A stretch of 64,000 bases of DNA from G965197555 sp965197555 (GCA_965197555.1 OZ240213.1:744001-808000), one strand, 5' to 3'. Positions 8,836-17,841 are shown, counted from the stretch's first letter. Program-made: numbers and translations. The notes: generated from the sequence alone by a model not told the origin.

Positions 8836-10305
8836 ATGAACCAGGCAAAAGGAATTCTTGATAGATTGCAGCAATATTTCCTCGCCGGTCAGGTTACGGC
8901 TTACTTGGTGGGAGGGTATCTCCGCAACTCCTTGCTATCACTTCCGCCTGGAAGAGACATAGACATCGCAGTTGCGGGGGACGCTCAGGGGATCGGCGAG
9001 CAACTGGCGCGTCAGATGGGAGGCACCTGCATACCCCTCAGCGCCCAGTGGGGGGTATGCCGTGTAGCCGCGCAGGATTCAACTGGCGATCCCTGGACCA
9101 TTGACCTTTCCAGCTTGAACGAGGGCATCGAGTACGACCTGGGCAAAAGGGATTTCACCATCGACGCCCTCGCCTTGCCGGTGGAAGATTGGTCGTCTTC
9201 CGTGCCCAGCGAAAGGGTCATCGACCCGTTCAATGGACTCCAGGACTTGCCACGTAAAACCATCCGGGCAATAGGCCCCAACGTATTCCAAGACGATCCG
9301 GGCCGCCTTCTCCGCGCTGTGCGCTTGGCGGCCCAACTCAGGTTCCGCTTGGAACCGTCCACCGTGAGTTTGGTGTTGGCGGCAGCGCCAGAGGTAACTC
9401 GGGTCTCCGGAGAGCGGGTGCGAAACGAGTTCATGGCGCTCCTAGCAATGAATGGCTCCAGCGGGCACCTAGAGGTATTGGACCATCTGGACTTGCTCTG
9501 CCGTGTCATACCCGAACTTTCCGTCACCAAAGGCGTAGAGCAGCCAAGAGAGCATTACTGGGATGTGTGGGGCCACACTATGCACGCTGTGGAGTACGCC
9601 GAGAGAGTCACAGCGGGCCACCAAAACTCACCGCTCTACACCATGGTGCCCTGGAACCAGGAAACCCAAATATATTTCGGGCAAGAGGTGACTGACGGCT
9701 TCAACCGGCGGGCAGTGCTCAAGCTGGCCGCACTTTTCCACGACATCGCCAAACCCCAGACGAAGCAAGTGGACGGATCAGGCCGAACTCGGTTCTTCGG
9801 CCATTCGGAGCTGGGCGCCGAGATAGCGGAAGCCAGGTTAACCACGCTGCGGCTCAGTGCGCGGGGAGTGGCCATGGTGGCAAAGATGGTGGAGCAACAC
9901 CTCCGCCCCACTAACATGAAGAACGGAATTGAGATGCCCACCGGCCGGGCCATCTATCGCTATTTTCGTGACCTGGGAGATGTTGCTGTCGATACCCTCT
10001 ACTTGTGTCTTGCTGATTTTTTGGCTGCGAAAGGGCCGGAGATTTCTCCAGATGACTGGGCCAACCATGCTAAAATGATCACGCACGTCCTCGAAACGGG
10101 CGCTCACAAGCCCCCGGCTCTAGGGATTGACCGGTTGATCAACGGCCATGACATAATGCAACACTTCGGCCTTGGTCCTGGACCCCTTATAGGGCGTGTC
10201 CTTGAGTGTTTAAGCGAAGCACAAACGACCGGGGAGATATCTACCAGAGATGAGGCCTTATCCCTCGCGGCTGCCGCCCTTGCCAATCATGATCAGCAAA
10301 GCTGA
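8836..10305 (+). CDS. CCA tRNA nucleotidyltransferase / poly(A) polymerase family, with HD domain
   Basis: Adds nucleotides to RNA 3' ends, either CCA on tRNA or poly(A) tails; the sequence alone does not decide which. The 489-residue protein starts with a nucleotidyltransferase head: YLVGGYLRN (about residues 24-32) and RDIDIAV with the DxD metal carboxylates (about 39-45). The RRDFTI-like KRDFTIDALAL and the DDPGRLLRAVRLAAQL RNA-binding segment follow. An HD phosphohydrolase-like region (KLAALFHDIAKP, about residue 296; VEQHLRP) follows, as in bacterial class II enzymes with an HD extension. It ends 3 nt before secD. The 196-nt gap upstream has a short CTCCCC/GGGGAG hairpin near 8733 and no gene. 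Confidence 0.88.
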   Translation: MNQAKGILDRLQQYFLAGQVTAYLVGGYLRNSLLSLPPGRDIDIAVAGDAQGIGEQLARQMGGTCIPLSAQWGVCRVAAQDSTGDPWTIDLSSLNEGIEYDLGKRDFTIDALALPVEDWSSSVPSERVIDPFNGLQDLPRKTIRAIGPNVFQDDPGRLLRAVRLAAQLRFRLEPSTVSLVLAAAPEVTRVSGERVRNEFMALLAMNGSSGHLEVLDHLDLLCRVIPELSVTKGVEQPREHYWDVWGHTMHAVEYAERVTAGHQNSPLYTMVPWNQETQIYFGQEVTDGFNRRAVLKLAALFHDIAKPQTKQVDGSGRTRFFGHSELGAEIAEARLTTLRLSARGVAMVAKMVEQHLRPTNMKNGIEMPTGRAIYRYFRDLGDVAVDTLYLCLADFLAAKGPEISPDDWANHAKMITHVLETGAHKPPALGIDRLINGHDIMQHFGLGPGPLIGRVLECLSEAQTTGEISTRDEALSLAAAALANHDQQS

Positions 10306-10308
10306 ACG

Positions 10309-12117
10309 ATGCGCGCTCGCAGCATTCGACTAACTGTTCTGATACTTGCGGTCCTGGGGCTGGCGTTAGCTGCCCTGGCCTTCCGCGATATCAGCATCGA
10401 CTTGCCGGGGTTTTCCCCTCTAAACCGGGGCGGTACCGGCCCGCTGGGCCTCAAGTTGGGCTTGGACCTGCGGGGCGGAGGGCACCTAGTTTATCAGGCG
10501 GATACCGGGACCCAATTTAACGTAACCTTCATCGAGCCCGTCAGTACAACTGAATTGGGCGATGTCCTGAATAGGCCCGATTTGTTCGAGGGCTCACCTT
10601 TCCCTGCGTTCAGCCTGGAGCCACGTGGCGACAACGGTATTCGCATTACGACCGAGATACTCGATCCTGAAGACCCAGCCCGCCAAAACTTGCAACCCGT
10701 CCTGGAAGAGCAGTTGGGGGCCCTCGAGTCCTACGAGGTTGTTGATCTTAAAGATCCAACTCCGGAGCAGATGGAAGGGGTACTGGATAAAATCAACCGG
10801 AGAGTAAACCTGTTTGGGACCGAGGAGCCCATTATTCAACTGTTCGGTGAAGACCGGGTCATAGTGCAACTGCCCGGAGCGAGCGGGTCGATTACCGATC
10901 TCGAATTCTTTGATCCAGTGACGGACCAAGTGTTGCTGGAAGAGATACTGCTCGCCTCAGGCTACGAAGCGATGGAAGTCGAGCGTTTGGACCAGCGTAC
11001 ATTCCAGGTCAGGTCTAGTACCGTGAGCGTTCCCAAGAGGGATCTGGCCCGTGCGCAACTGGAGGAGGCGCTGGGCGCAATTCAACTGTTCAACGTGACC
11101 AGCGGCATCGATGAAGCAAAGGACCTGATCGGGCTAACAGCGCGATTGGAGTTCAAGGAAAGGACCTGTACCGACGTCTCCTGCCGCGAGTTTACCGATG
11201 GTGACCTCGGCCTAACCGGAGATGACTTGGAAACCGCTTTTGCTACCGCCGACGAGGAAAGTGGTGGCTGGGCCGTCATCCTGCATTTCAAAAGCCGAGG
11301 GACAGACATCTTTTCTGAGTTGACTCGCCGCATTGTGGACCAAGACACAAAACGAATAGCGGTATTCCTGGATGACGATGAGATCATTGCCCCGGTGGCC
11401 CTAGCGTGGATACGGGACGGAGTAACCAGGATCACCGGAGACTTCACTCGAGAAGAGGCCCGAACCATCAGCATCCAGTTGGAGGCGGGGAGCTTACCCG
11501 TGCCACTACGGCTCATCCAGGAAAACGATGTCAGTGCCCTTCTGGGTGCCAAGTCGCTGCGCAATAGCCTCCTCGCTGGTTTGGTGGGCCTGGGTTTGGT
11601 TATATTGTTCATGTTGGCCTACTACCGGATGGCAGGTGTGGTCGCTGCCACGGCCCTGGTGTTCTACGCTATCGTGGTCCTGGCAATATTCAAGCTGATA
11701 CCCATCACATTGACTCTGTCCCACATCGGGGGATTCATCCTGTCCATCGGTATGGCGGTTGACGCCAACATCTTGATATTCGAGCGGATGAAAGAGGAAG
11801 TACGCATCGGACGCACTTTGGCATCCTCGATGGAAGTCGGGTTCAACCGTGCTTGGCCCGCTATCCGCGACAGCAACTTCTCCACAATCATTACTTGCTT
11901 GGTGCTCCTGTGGTTCGGTGACCGTCTTGGTGGTGGTCTCGTGACAGGTTTTGCTATAAGCCTGCTTATAGGGGTGCTGCTCAGCATGTTTACTGCAGTG
12001 GTGCTAAGCCGGAACATGCTGCAATTGCTGGCCTGGGTCGGCCTGGGGCGGCGGATAGCGTTGTTTACACCAGAGAAGGTCCAGCGGACCGCTTCCACCG
12101 TGGGAGGGGGACGGTAG
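10309..12117 (+). CDS. secD: Protein translocase subunit SecD
   Basis: Membrane subunit that, with SecF, uses the proton motive force to pull secreted proteins out of the SecYEG channel. The 602-residue protein has an N-terminal transmembrane helix (residues 5-25), then GLKLGLDLRGGGHLVYQ. The large extracytoplasmic P1 region follows, with NRRVNLFGTEEPIIQ and RVIVQLPGA. A C-terminal five-helix block starts near residue 420, with GGFILSIGMAVDANILIFERMKEE and the D(N)F(S)T motif SNFSTIITC. It sits 2 nt upstream of secF, so the two are co-transcribed and probably translationally coupled. Confidence 0.95.
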   Translation: MRARSIRLTVLILAVLGLALAALAFRDISIDLPGFSPLNRGGTGPLGLKLGLDLRGGGHLVYQADTGTQFNVTFIEPVSTTELGDVLNRPDLFEGSPFPAFSLEPRGDNGIRITTEILDPEDPARQNLQPVLEEQLGALESYEVVDLKDPTPEQMEGVLDKINRRVNLFGTEEPIIQLFGEDRVIVQLPGASGSITDLEFFDPVTDQVLLEEILLASGYEAMEVERLDQRTFQVRSSTVSVPKRDLARAQLEEALGAIQLFNVTSGIDEAKDLIGLTARLEFKERTCTDVSCREFTDGDLGLTGDDLETAFATADEESGGWAVILHFKSRGTDIFSELTRRIVDQDTKRIAVFLDDDEIIAPVALAWIRDGVTRITGDFTREEARTISIQLEAGSLPVPLRLIQENDVSALLGAKSLRNSLLAGLVGLGLVILFMLAYYRMAGVVAATALVFYAIVVLAIFKLIPITLTLSHIGGFILSIGMAVDANILIFERMKEEVRIGRTLASSMEVGFNRAWPAIRDSNFSTIITCLVLLWFGDRLGGGLVTGFAISLLIGVLLSMFTAVVLSRNMLQLLAWVGLGRRIALFTPEKVQRTASTVGGGR

Positions 12118-12119
12118 CG

Positions 12120-13148
12120 GTGTTGAATATAGTTGGCAAAAGGGGTTGGTACTTCCTGTTCTCCGCGCTGATCATATTGCCCGGGTTGGTCTCCATGCTC
12201 ATCCCTCCAGGCTGGTCGTCTCTTAACTCCGGTCTAAACCCTGGTATTGATTTCAGCAGCGGCTCCGTGATGCACATCAATTTCAAGGGGCCGGTTTCCG
12301 AGCAGGAGATTCAAGATAGGCTGGTTATTCTGGGCTATCCTGAAGCCCTGATTCAAAAAATCGGCACTCGCTCCGTTTTTGTCCGCACCAAGCTGCTGGA
12401 TGACGAACGGTCCTTGGAGAAAGGGCCGTACAAGGCTCAGTGCATTGAACGCGGTATTTCCGAACGGGCCTGCATCGAAGAAGACCTCGGTGAGTTTATC
12501 CGCTCTCCCACTGAATCTGTGGAGTTTGCCTCGGTCTCCCCGATTATCGCAAGCGAAACAGTCAGGACCGCGTTCTACGCCGTATTGGCGGCTTCGGTAT
12601 TTATTCTCCTTTACGTCTGGTACGCGTTCCGCCGGGTGCCTAAGGCCTACCGGTACGGGGTCAGCGCGATATTGGCGTTGTTGCACGACATTGTGTTTGT
12701 GCTGGGCGTATTCTCCATCCTAGGCAAAGTGATCAACATGGAGGTCAACTCCATGTTCATCGTGGGCATCTTGATCGTGGCTGGCTACAGCGTCAACGAC
12801 ACGATCGTGGTTTTCGATAGGATCCGGGAAAACGTGTCCCGGCACCCTGACCGTCCTTTGGCTGGCATGGTGAACCTGAGCATCATGGACACCGTGGGCC
12901 GTTCCTTGAACACCAGCTTTACGACCTTATTTGTGCTCCTGGCTATGCTGCTGATTGGTGGTCCTAGCATTCGCGAGCTGCTTTTGGTGGTTGCTATTGG
13001 CGCGATCGTGGGGACCTACAGCTCAATATTCATCGCCAGCCAGTTCCTGGTCATGTGGGACCAGGGAGAGATAGGCAAGGTGCTTCGTTTCGGGCGTCGT
13101 GCTCCCGCTGCTGCAGCCGCCGGCTTGTTACATCTAATCCGGCTTTAA
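12120..13148 (+). CDS. secF: Protein translocase subunit SecF
   Basis: Partner of SecD in the accessory translocase. The 342-residue protein begins at GTG directly after the secD stop codon. It shows GIDFSSGSVMHINF (SecF signature GIDF-GG), SPIIASETVRTAFYAVLAASVFILLYVWYAFR, LLHDIVFVLGVFS and GYSVNDTIVVFDRIRENV. The C-terminal NTSFTTLFVLLAMLLIGG matches the family. Six transmembrane helices are expected and visible as hydrophobic runs. An IS630 copy inserted 65 nt after its stop codon, leaving the gene intact. Confidence 0.95.
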   Translation: MLNIVGKRGWYFLFSALIILPGLVSMLIPPGWSSLNSGLNPGIDFSSGSVMHINFKGPVSEQEIQDRLVILGYPEALIQKIGTRSVFVRTKLLDDERSLEKGPYKAQCIERGISERACIEEDLGEFIRSPTESVEFASVSPIIASETVRTAFYAVLAASVFILLYVWYAFRRVPKAYRYGVSAILALLHDIVFVLGVFSILGKVINMEVNSMFIVGILIVAGYSVNDTIVVFDRIRENVSRHPDRPLAGMVNLSIMDTVGRSLNTSFTTLFVLLAMLLIGGPSIRELLLVVAIGAIVGTYSSIFIASQFLVMWDQGEIGKVLRFGRRAPAAAAAGLLHLIRL

Positions 13149-13213
13149 AGATACCCGTTGGCTGGGTAATCACTATCCCCGTCCCATTGTCGCAGTTGTC
13201 CGTTCTGCCTCTA

Positions 13214-14448
13214 AACCAAAGCCAAGGTGAAACCCGCATTTGCGTCGGCTAGAATCAGGGAGGCATAGCGTCAGGACTGGGAGCAGATTGAGTGGGGATG
13301 GTGATGGGTATGAGGGGGATAAGGCCGGACTTGGAGGGGTGGCAGTTGGACTTGGCGAGTGTGCGCAGCAGGATGTACCTAGCGCCGACACCCCGGGAGA
13401 GAGAACGGTGGCACGCACTGTGGCTCCTGTGCCGGGGCCTGACCGCCTCGGGCACCGCCCAGGCACTGGGCCGGGATGCTCACACCATCGGCAGATGGGC
13501 CGCCGCCTTCGGCGAGGGAGGGCCTGCAGCCTTGATATTCGAGCAGACCGGGGGTTCCCCCCCGCACTTGGCGAGACGCAACAGGCGAAGTTGACGGGGG
13601 CAGTGCAGGAGTTGCCCGAGATGTCGGGCATAGAAATGGCCAACTGGAACTGGAAAGTGGTGCGGCAGTTTGTCTCGAAGCGTTTCGGCATTGGCCTGAG
13701 CCGCAGCACTTGCCTGAACTATCTGCACCGCTTGGGGTTTGTCCTGAAGCGCCCCAAGAAGCGTCTGGTCAAGGCAGATGAGCAGAAGCGGGAGGCCTTC
13801 GTGGCGGAGTACGCCACCCTGTCGGACGAGGCGTGGCGTACGGGAGCGAAGATATTCTTCGCCGACGAGGCCCATTTCCGGGCCGATGCCGAATTGAGAG
13901 GCAAATGGGTGCTAAAGGGAGAGCCGGCCTTGGTGGACTCGACCAGCCCGAGCTATGGCGAAAAGGCCAGCTACTACTCGGCAGTGTGCCTGGAGACCGG
14001 TGAGGTGGAGTGGATGGACCTGGAGGGGAATAGCAACTCCGGAACCTCGGCTGCCTTCCTGGAGCGGTTGCGGCAGAGGCACTCCGGGCCGCTCAACGTG
14101 ATTTGGGACAACGCGCCGGCGCACCGCGGCGAAGCGGTGCGTGAGTATCTGCGGACGCCGGGCTTGGGGCTGCGGCTGATGAACCTGCCGGGCTACAGCC
14201 CGGACTTCAACGCCGATGAGGCCATCTGGGGCTGGGCAAGAGAGGAAGCCACCGGAAACCTGTGCTTGGGAACCAAGGCCCTGGTAAAGGAGAGGGTCGG
14301 GAATTTCCTCTGCGGGCTGTCCATCCGGAAAGACGAGGTCAAGGGCCGCTGCCGCACCGTCCTGCAATCAAAGGCCGAAGGCTTTCTGCGAGAATCCCAG
14401 CCCAATCACCGATGTATTGTAAATGCACATCCCACCTTGGCTTTGGTT
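13214..14448 (+). mobile_element. IS630-family insertion sequence, copy 1
   Basis: 1,235-bp element with perfect 16-bp terminal inverted repeats, AACCAAAGCCAAGGTG at the left end and its complement at 14433-14448. A looser similarity (GCATTT) follows inside both ends. TA dinucleotides flank it (13212-13213 and 14449-14450), the target duplication expected for IS630. The second copy lies at 53022-54256, exactly 39,808 bp away at every internal landmark, so the two differ by no indels and look identical. The empty site would read CTAGTA. Confidence 0.93.
13292..13594 (+). CDS. IS630 transposase, N-terminal reading frame (copy 1)
   Basis: 100-residue frame carrying the DNA-binding half of the transposase. 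It has helix-turn-helix-like segments (TPRERERWHALWLLCRGLTASGTAQALGRD, HTIGRWAAAFGEGG). It ends at TGA 13592-13594, just after a run of seven C at 13557-13563. A minus-one shift on that run joins it to the catalytic frame, giving a product of about 386 residues. The same arrangement in both copies argues for programmed slippage, although inherited inactivation before duplication is possible. Confidence 0.7.
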   Translation: MGMVMGMRGIRPDLEGWQLDLASVRSRMYLAPTPRERERWHALWLLCRGLTASGTAQALGRDAHTIGRWAAAFGEGGPAALIFEQTGGSPPHLARRNRRS

Positions 14449-14451
14449 TAG
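13564..14451 (+). CDS. IS630 transposase, catalytic reading frame (copy 1)
   Basis: Catalytic half, read after a minus-one shift near 13560. It begins with LGETQQAKLTGAVQELPEM and includes a second helix-turn-helix (FGIGLSRSTCLNYLHRLGF). The DDE triad lies in FFADEAHFRAD, VIWDNAPAHRGE and GYSPDFNADEAIWGW. The frame itself is open back to 13240, but the upstream part is out of phase with the HTH frame and does not resemble a transposase. The stop codon TAG at 14449-14451 is built from the duplicated target TA plus the next host base. Confidence 0.85.
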   Translation, partial: ALGETQQAKLTGAVQELPEMSGIEMANWNWKVVRQFVSKRFGIGLSRSTCLNYLHRLGFVLKRPKKRLVKADEQKREAFVAEYATLSDEAWRTGAKIFFADEAHFRADAELRGKWVLKGEPALVDSTSPSYGEKASYYSAVCLETGEVEWMDLEGNSNSGTSAAFLERLRQRHSGPLNVIWDNAPAHRGEAVREYLRTPGLGLRLMNLPGYSPDFNADEAIWGWAREEATGNLCLGTKALVKERVGNFLCGLSIRKDEVKGRCRTVLQSKAEGFLRESQPNHRCIVNAHPTLALV

Positions 14452-14601
14452 TACTATTTGTTACTGAGTTGATGAGGCCGGCTTCATCCCCGCTTTAACT
14501 CCCTCAGCTATAGAGAGGATTAATTCCCCCAGGGCGAAGAATGACTTCGTCCTGGCGGCATCTTGCTATACTCACTGCAGTTCAGCCCCTGGAGGAACAA
14601 C

Positions 14602-15459
14602 ATGAAAGTGGGTGCACATGTTTCAACATCCGGCGGTATAAGCAAGGCCCCTGGCCGAGGGGCGGAAATCGGGTGTGAGGCGATTCAGATCTTTGGCTCC
14701 CCTCCTCAGGGCTGGGCCTTCAAGTCCGTGCCTGGCGAGGAAATCGAAGCCTTCAAGCAAGGGATAGCCGAAGCCGACATCGGCGCTGTCTTCCTGCACG
14801 CCATTTACTTGATAAACCTGGGGACACCAAAAGAAGACAACCTGGGCAAGGGAATTCAATCTCTGATCAACTACATGGGTCTCGCAGCGGACATAGGCGC
14901 CGACGGAGTGATTTTCCATCCGGGCAGTCACGGTGGGGCGGGATATGAGGCTGTATTCACCCAGATCGTGTCTTCGGTAAGCAGTGTGCTTGAGAATTCG
15001 CCGGAAGGCCCCAAGCTGGTAGTGGAAAATATGGCCGGCATGGGCCAACACATAGGGGCGAAATTCGAAGACCTGGGCAAGATCCTGGAGGCTGTAGACA
15101 GCCCGAGGCTCGGTGTCTGTCTGGATACCCAACACAGCTTCGCTGCCGGCTACGACCTCACTACCGGCGAAGGCATCGACGCCATGATAGAGGAGTTCGA
15201 CCGGGACGTAGGCGTGGATAAATTAGCGGCAGTGCATGCCAATGATTCCAAGCGCCCGCGAGGGTCCGGAGTGGACCGCCACGATAACATTGGTGACGGT
15301 TTTATCGGTGAGGACGGGTTTGAGGCCGTCATGCGAAACCCAGCCTTCAAGGATGTGCCCTTCCTGCTGGAGGTTCCGGGCTTCGAGGCCAAAGGTCCGG
15401 ACCAACAGAACATCGACATATTGAAGCGGATACGCCAGAAAATCGGTCTGGTCAGTTGA
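14602..15459 (+). CDS. nfo: Endonuclease IV (AP endonuclease)
   Basis: Cleaves DNA at abasic sites during base excision repair, with three zinc ions in a TIM barrel. The 285-residue protein has the family path MKVGAHVSTSGGI, FHPGSHGG, VVENMAG, LGVCLDTQHSFAAGYD, HANDSKRPRGSGVDRHDNIGDGFIG and LLEVPG. Together these supply the metal-binding His, Glu and Asp residues. I chose the ATG at 14602 because GGAGG at 14591-14595 precedes it by 6 nt and similarity begins there. It overlaps the start of the next gene by 4 nt. IS630 copy 1 ends about 150 nt upstream. Confidence 0.93.
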   Translation: MKVGAHVSTSGGISKAPGRGAEIGCEAIQIFGSPPQGWAFKSVPGEEIEAFKQGIAEADIGAVFLHAIYLINLGTPKEDNLGKGIQSLINYMGLAADIGADGVIFHPGSHGGAGYEAVFTQIVSSVSSVLENSPEGPKLVVENMAGMGQHIGAKFEDLGKILEAVDSPRLGVCLDTQHSFAAGYDLTTGEGIDAMIEEFDRDVGVDKLAAVHANDSKRPRGSGVDRHDNIGDGFIGEDGFEAVMRNPAFKDVPFLLEVPGFEAKGPDQQNIDILKRIRQKIGLVS

Positions 15460-15824
15460 TTACAATTCCCCGTCACCGTTTTGTCGATCTGGTCCGCCAA
15501 GCCTACCATCAAGTCCCAACGGCAATGCGTGACGCCTTGAATAATGTGGACATTGCTGTTGAAGAGTGGCCCCAGCCTGATGAGCTAAGCTTGCTTGATA
15601 GCGAAGGCACTCTGTTTGGTCTGTACACCGGTGTCCCCCTGCCCGAGCGAGATGGCGGCCAGCCCCTGCTGCCTGACCGGATCGTAATCTACCGGCAGCC
15701 CATATTGAGGAACTGCGACACTCTTGGCCAAGCTGCCCAGGAAATAAGAGTCACCCTCCTACACGAGATAGGCCATGCACTGGGCATGGGAGAAGAGGAC
15801 TTGCGTCGGCTCGGCTACGATTAA
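15456..15824 (+). CDS. Minimal zincin-type metallopeptidase family protein
   Basis: Small putative zinc protease of 122 residues, similar to the PF06262 zincin family (metallopeptidase family M54-like). It has a single HEIGHALGMGEEDLRRLGY motif near the C-terminus, with H103, E104 and H107 as zinc and catalytic residues. The upstream region with FGLYTGVPLPERD and LPDRIVIYRQPI is also typical. The TTG start overlaps the nfo stop codon (TTGA), suggesting translational coupling. The substrate is unknown. Confidence 0.8.
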   Translation: MITIPRHRFVDLVRQAYHQVPTAMRDALNNVDIAVEEWPQPDELSLLDSEGTLFGLYTGVPLPERDGGQPLLPDRIVIYRQPILRNCDTLGQAAQEIRVTLLHEIGHALGMGEEDLRRLGYD

Positions 15825-15893
15825 TGAGGCACCCCTGATGAGGTACCAGGCCTGCACCAGCCAGTCCAAGTAGTGTGGAGCAATTGGGTATGA

Positions 15894-16373
15894 ATGGCTG
15901 ACCGGTTGGCCCCTGGTCCGTTAAAGCAATTGGCCTGGGTGGTGGGCACCGGCCTGGGCACTGGATTGGTGCCGTTCGCGCCAGCGACGGCTGCAAGCCT
16001 GGCAGCACTGCTGATATATATATTCGTCCCCCTTCAGGAGCATGGACTCGGCCTCTACCTGCTTGTGAGTATCGGCTTCCCGGTCGGCGTTTGGGCTACT
16101 TGGGTTTTGAGTAGCCCTTCAGACCCAGATCCTAATCGTGCCGTCTGGGATGAATTCGTGGGTATGTGGCTCACTTGTTTGTTGCTCCCCAAGACTTGGC
16201 CTTGGATGGCAGCCGCTTTTGTTTGCTTTCGAGTCCTCGATGTCCTCAAGCCCTGGCCAGCCCGGCGGCTGGAACGTCTACCCGGTGGGGTCGGGATCAT
16301 GGCTGATGACGCTGTCGTAGGGCTGTACGGCGCAGCCCTGTTAAATGTGTTGCGATTAGGCGTGTTTGGCTGA
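15894..16373 (+). CDS. pgpA: Phosphatidylglycerophosphatase A
   Basis: Removes phosphate from phosphatidylglycerol phosphate in the membrane to make phosphatidylglycerol. The 159-residue protein shows GTGLGTGLVPFAPATAASL, the acidic VWDEFVG, FRVLDVLKPWPARRLERLPGG and GIMADDAVVGLYGA, all hallmarks of the PgpA family. Several hydrophobic helices are visible. It lies 69 nt after the zincin gene. Confidence 0.93.
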   Translation: MADRLAPGPLKQLAWVVGTGLGTGLVPFAPATAASLAALLIYIFVPLQEHGLGLYLLVSIGFPVGVWATWVLSSPSDPDPNRAVWDEFVGMWLTCLLLPKTWPWMAAAFVCFRVLDVLKPWPARRLERLPGGVGIMADDAVVGLYGAALLNVLRLGVFG

Positions 16374-16748
16374 TCTTGCCATCTGGTGCGCGCCCGTACG
16401 GAGCTTATTGAGAACCCAATTATAGTCGAAGGAGTCCTTTGTCGGTGCTGCTGCCAGACCTGCGAATGCCCTTCCACAAGCTCAGAGTGAACGAGAGATG
16501 GGTCAAGGTAAGAGTATCAAAGGCCCTGCCCGCCCAGCCTACCAGCGTTGCTCCCCCAATGGGGCTGTGATATACTCCTGCTCAACTCTCTTCCCACTAT
16601 CCAACGACGCCGGTCAGGTTAGCTGACCCCGGGCCATGAGACCAGGGCCGCCGTGGGCCCGTTACTTGTCTCGATTTGTTTATGGCCTCCATTGGATAGG
16701 ACATGGTTGACCAAGAATTAAGGCACGTGGAGTAGGAAGGCAGGATAT
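16374..16748. other. Leader region upstream of rpsB
   Basis: No gene seen. A promoter lies at 16548-16576. Downstream is a leader of about 165 nt containing GC-rich self-complementary tracts (GGGCC and GGCCC around 16628-16660). S2 autoregulation in such a leader is known in other bacteria and is only an inference here. Confidence 0.45.
16548..16576 (+). promoter_or_regulatory. Probable promoter of the rpsB-tsf-pyrH-frr operon
   Basis: TTGCTC at 16548-16553, a 17-nt spacer and TATACT at 16571-16576. It is well placed for the ribosomal and envelope gene block downstream. Confidence 0.5.
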
Positions 16749-17765
16749 ATGGTACAGTCCCTGGAACGTCCGGTTGAGCCTCGCCCTGCCCCGGCGAGAG
16801 AACCGTTGACTATGAAATCTCTTCTGGAAGCTGGGGTGCATTTCGGCCATCAGACGCGGCGCTGGAACCCGCAGATGAAGCGCTACATCTTCACCCAACG
16901 TAATGGCATACATATTATTGACCTTCAGCAGACTCTAGGCATGATCAATGAAGCCTATAGGGCGATGGTGCAGGTCGCGTCCGAGGGTGGGAAAGTGCTG
17001 TTCGTCGGCACCAAGCGCCAAGCCCAAGAGGTGATCCAGAGTGAAGCCGAGCGGTGCGGAATGTGGTACGTAAACCAGCGCTGGCTTGGCGGAACGTTGA
17101 CTAACTTCCAAACTATTCGGACCCGCATCAACTACATGCTTGAACTTCAGCAAAAGAGGGACCAGGGCTACTTCAGAGTCCTTCCCAAGAAAGAGGGTGT
17201 AAGGCTTCGGGACACCTTAAATCGCCTTGAGAAGTACTTCCTGGGCATGCGCGAAATGAGCGAGTTGCCAAAAGCCCTATTCGTCATAGACATTGGCAAA
17301 GAGGATATTTGCGTAGCTGAAGCCCAAAGGTTGGGAGTGGAAATTTTCGCGATCGTGGACAGCGACTGTGATCCCGATAAGGTAACCCGCGCCATCCCCG
17401 GAAACGATGATGCGGTGCGTTCCATCAGGTTGATTACTAACAGGATGGCTACCGCGGTGTTGGAAGGGTTAGCCCAACGGGAGGCGATGCTTCAGGCTGA
17501 ACGAGAAGAACTGGGCCTTGATGCTCTGGACGAGGATGCTGAGTCCAGCCTTTCGGAGCGAGAGGAGCTGGCGTTGACTGCGCAAATCCAGGTCGACGAA
17601 TCCGACTTCACTGGAGGAAGAGCAGCGTCTGGCGCCCCTGAGCATAATGAAGAGCCATCGGCTGATCCTGGTCGCCTAGTCGCATCCTCCGCTTCGCCTT
17701 CAGAAGCCCCTGCGGTAGAGGAGACTATCGTCCCTGCTGTTGATACCGGTCAAGGCGCCCCATAA
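16749..17765 (+). CDS. rpsB: 30S ribosomal protein S2 with long acidic C-terminal extension
   Basis: Small-subunit ribosomal protein. The S2 domain covers about residues 20-250: SLLEAGVHFGHQTRRWNP, YIFTQRNGIHIIDLQ, FVGTKRQAQEVI, MWYVNQRWLGGTLTNF, PKALFVIDIGKE and VDSDCDPDKVTRAIPGNDDA. At 338 residues it is about 90 longer than usual. The extra tail is rich in Glu, Ala, Ser and Pro and looks disordered. About 20 residues precede the first conserved block, so the true start could be the ATG at 16812 (MKSLLEAG). Confidence 0.95.
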   Translation: MVQSLERPVEPRPAPAREPLTMKSLLEAGVHFGHQTRRWNPQMKRYIFTQRNGIHIIDLQQTLGMINEAYRAMVQVASEGGKVLFVGTKRQAQEVIQSEAERCGMWYVNQRWLGGTLTNFQTIRTRINYMLELQQKRDQGYFRVLPKKEGVRLRDTLNRLEKYFLGMREMSELPKALFVIDIGKEDICVAEAQRLGVEIFAIVDSDCDPDKVTRAIPGNDDAVRSIRLITNRMATAVLEGLAQREAMLQAEREELGLDALDEDAESSLSEREELALTAQIQVDESDFTGGRAASGAPEHNEEPSADPGRLVASSASPSEAPAVEETIVPAVDTGQGAP

Positions 17766-17841
17766 TCTACCTCCCGTCGTGGACTTAGACCCAGTGGTAG
17801 GCAAAGATTAATCAGGCGCCAGGTGTAACAGGAGGTCGCGG

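Noticed and set aside
13240..13563. N-terminal part of the 403-codon IS630 frame
   Set aside because: It is out of phase with the HTH-coding frame and does not resemble a transposase; the real N-terminus is in the other frame.
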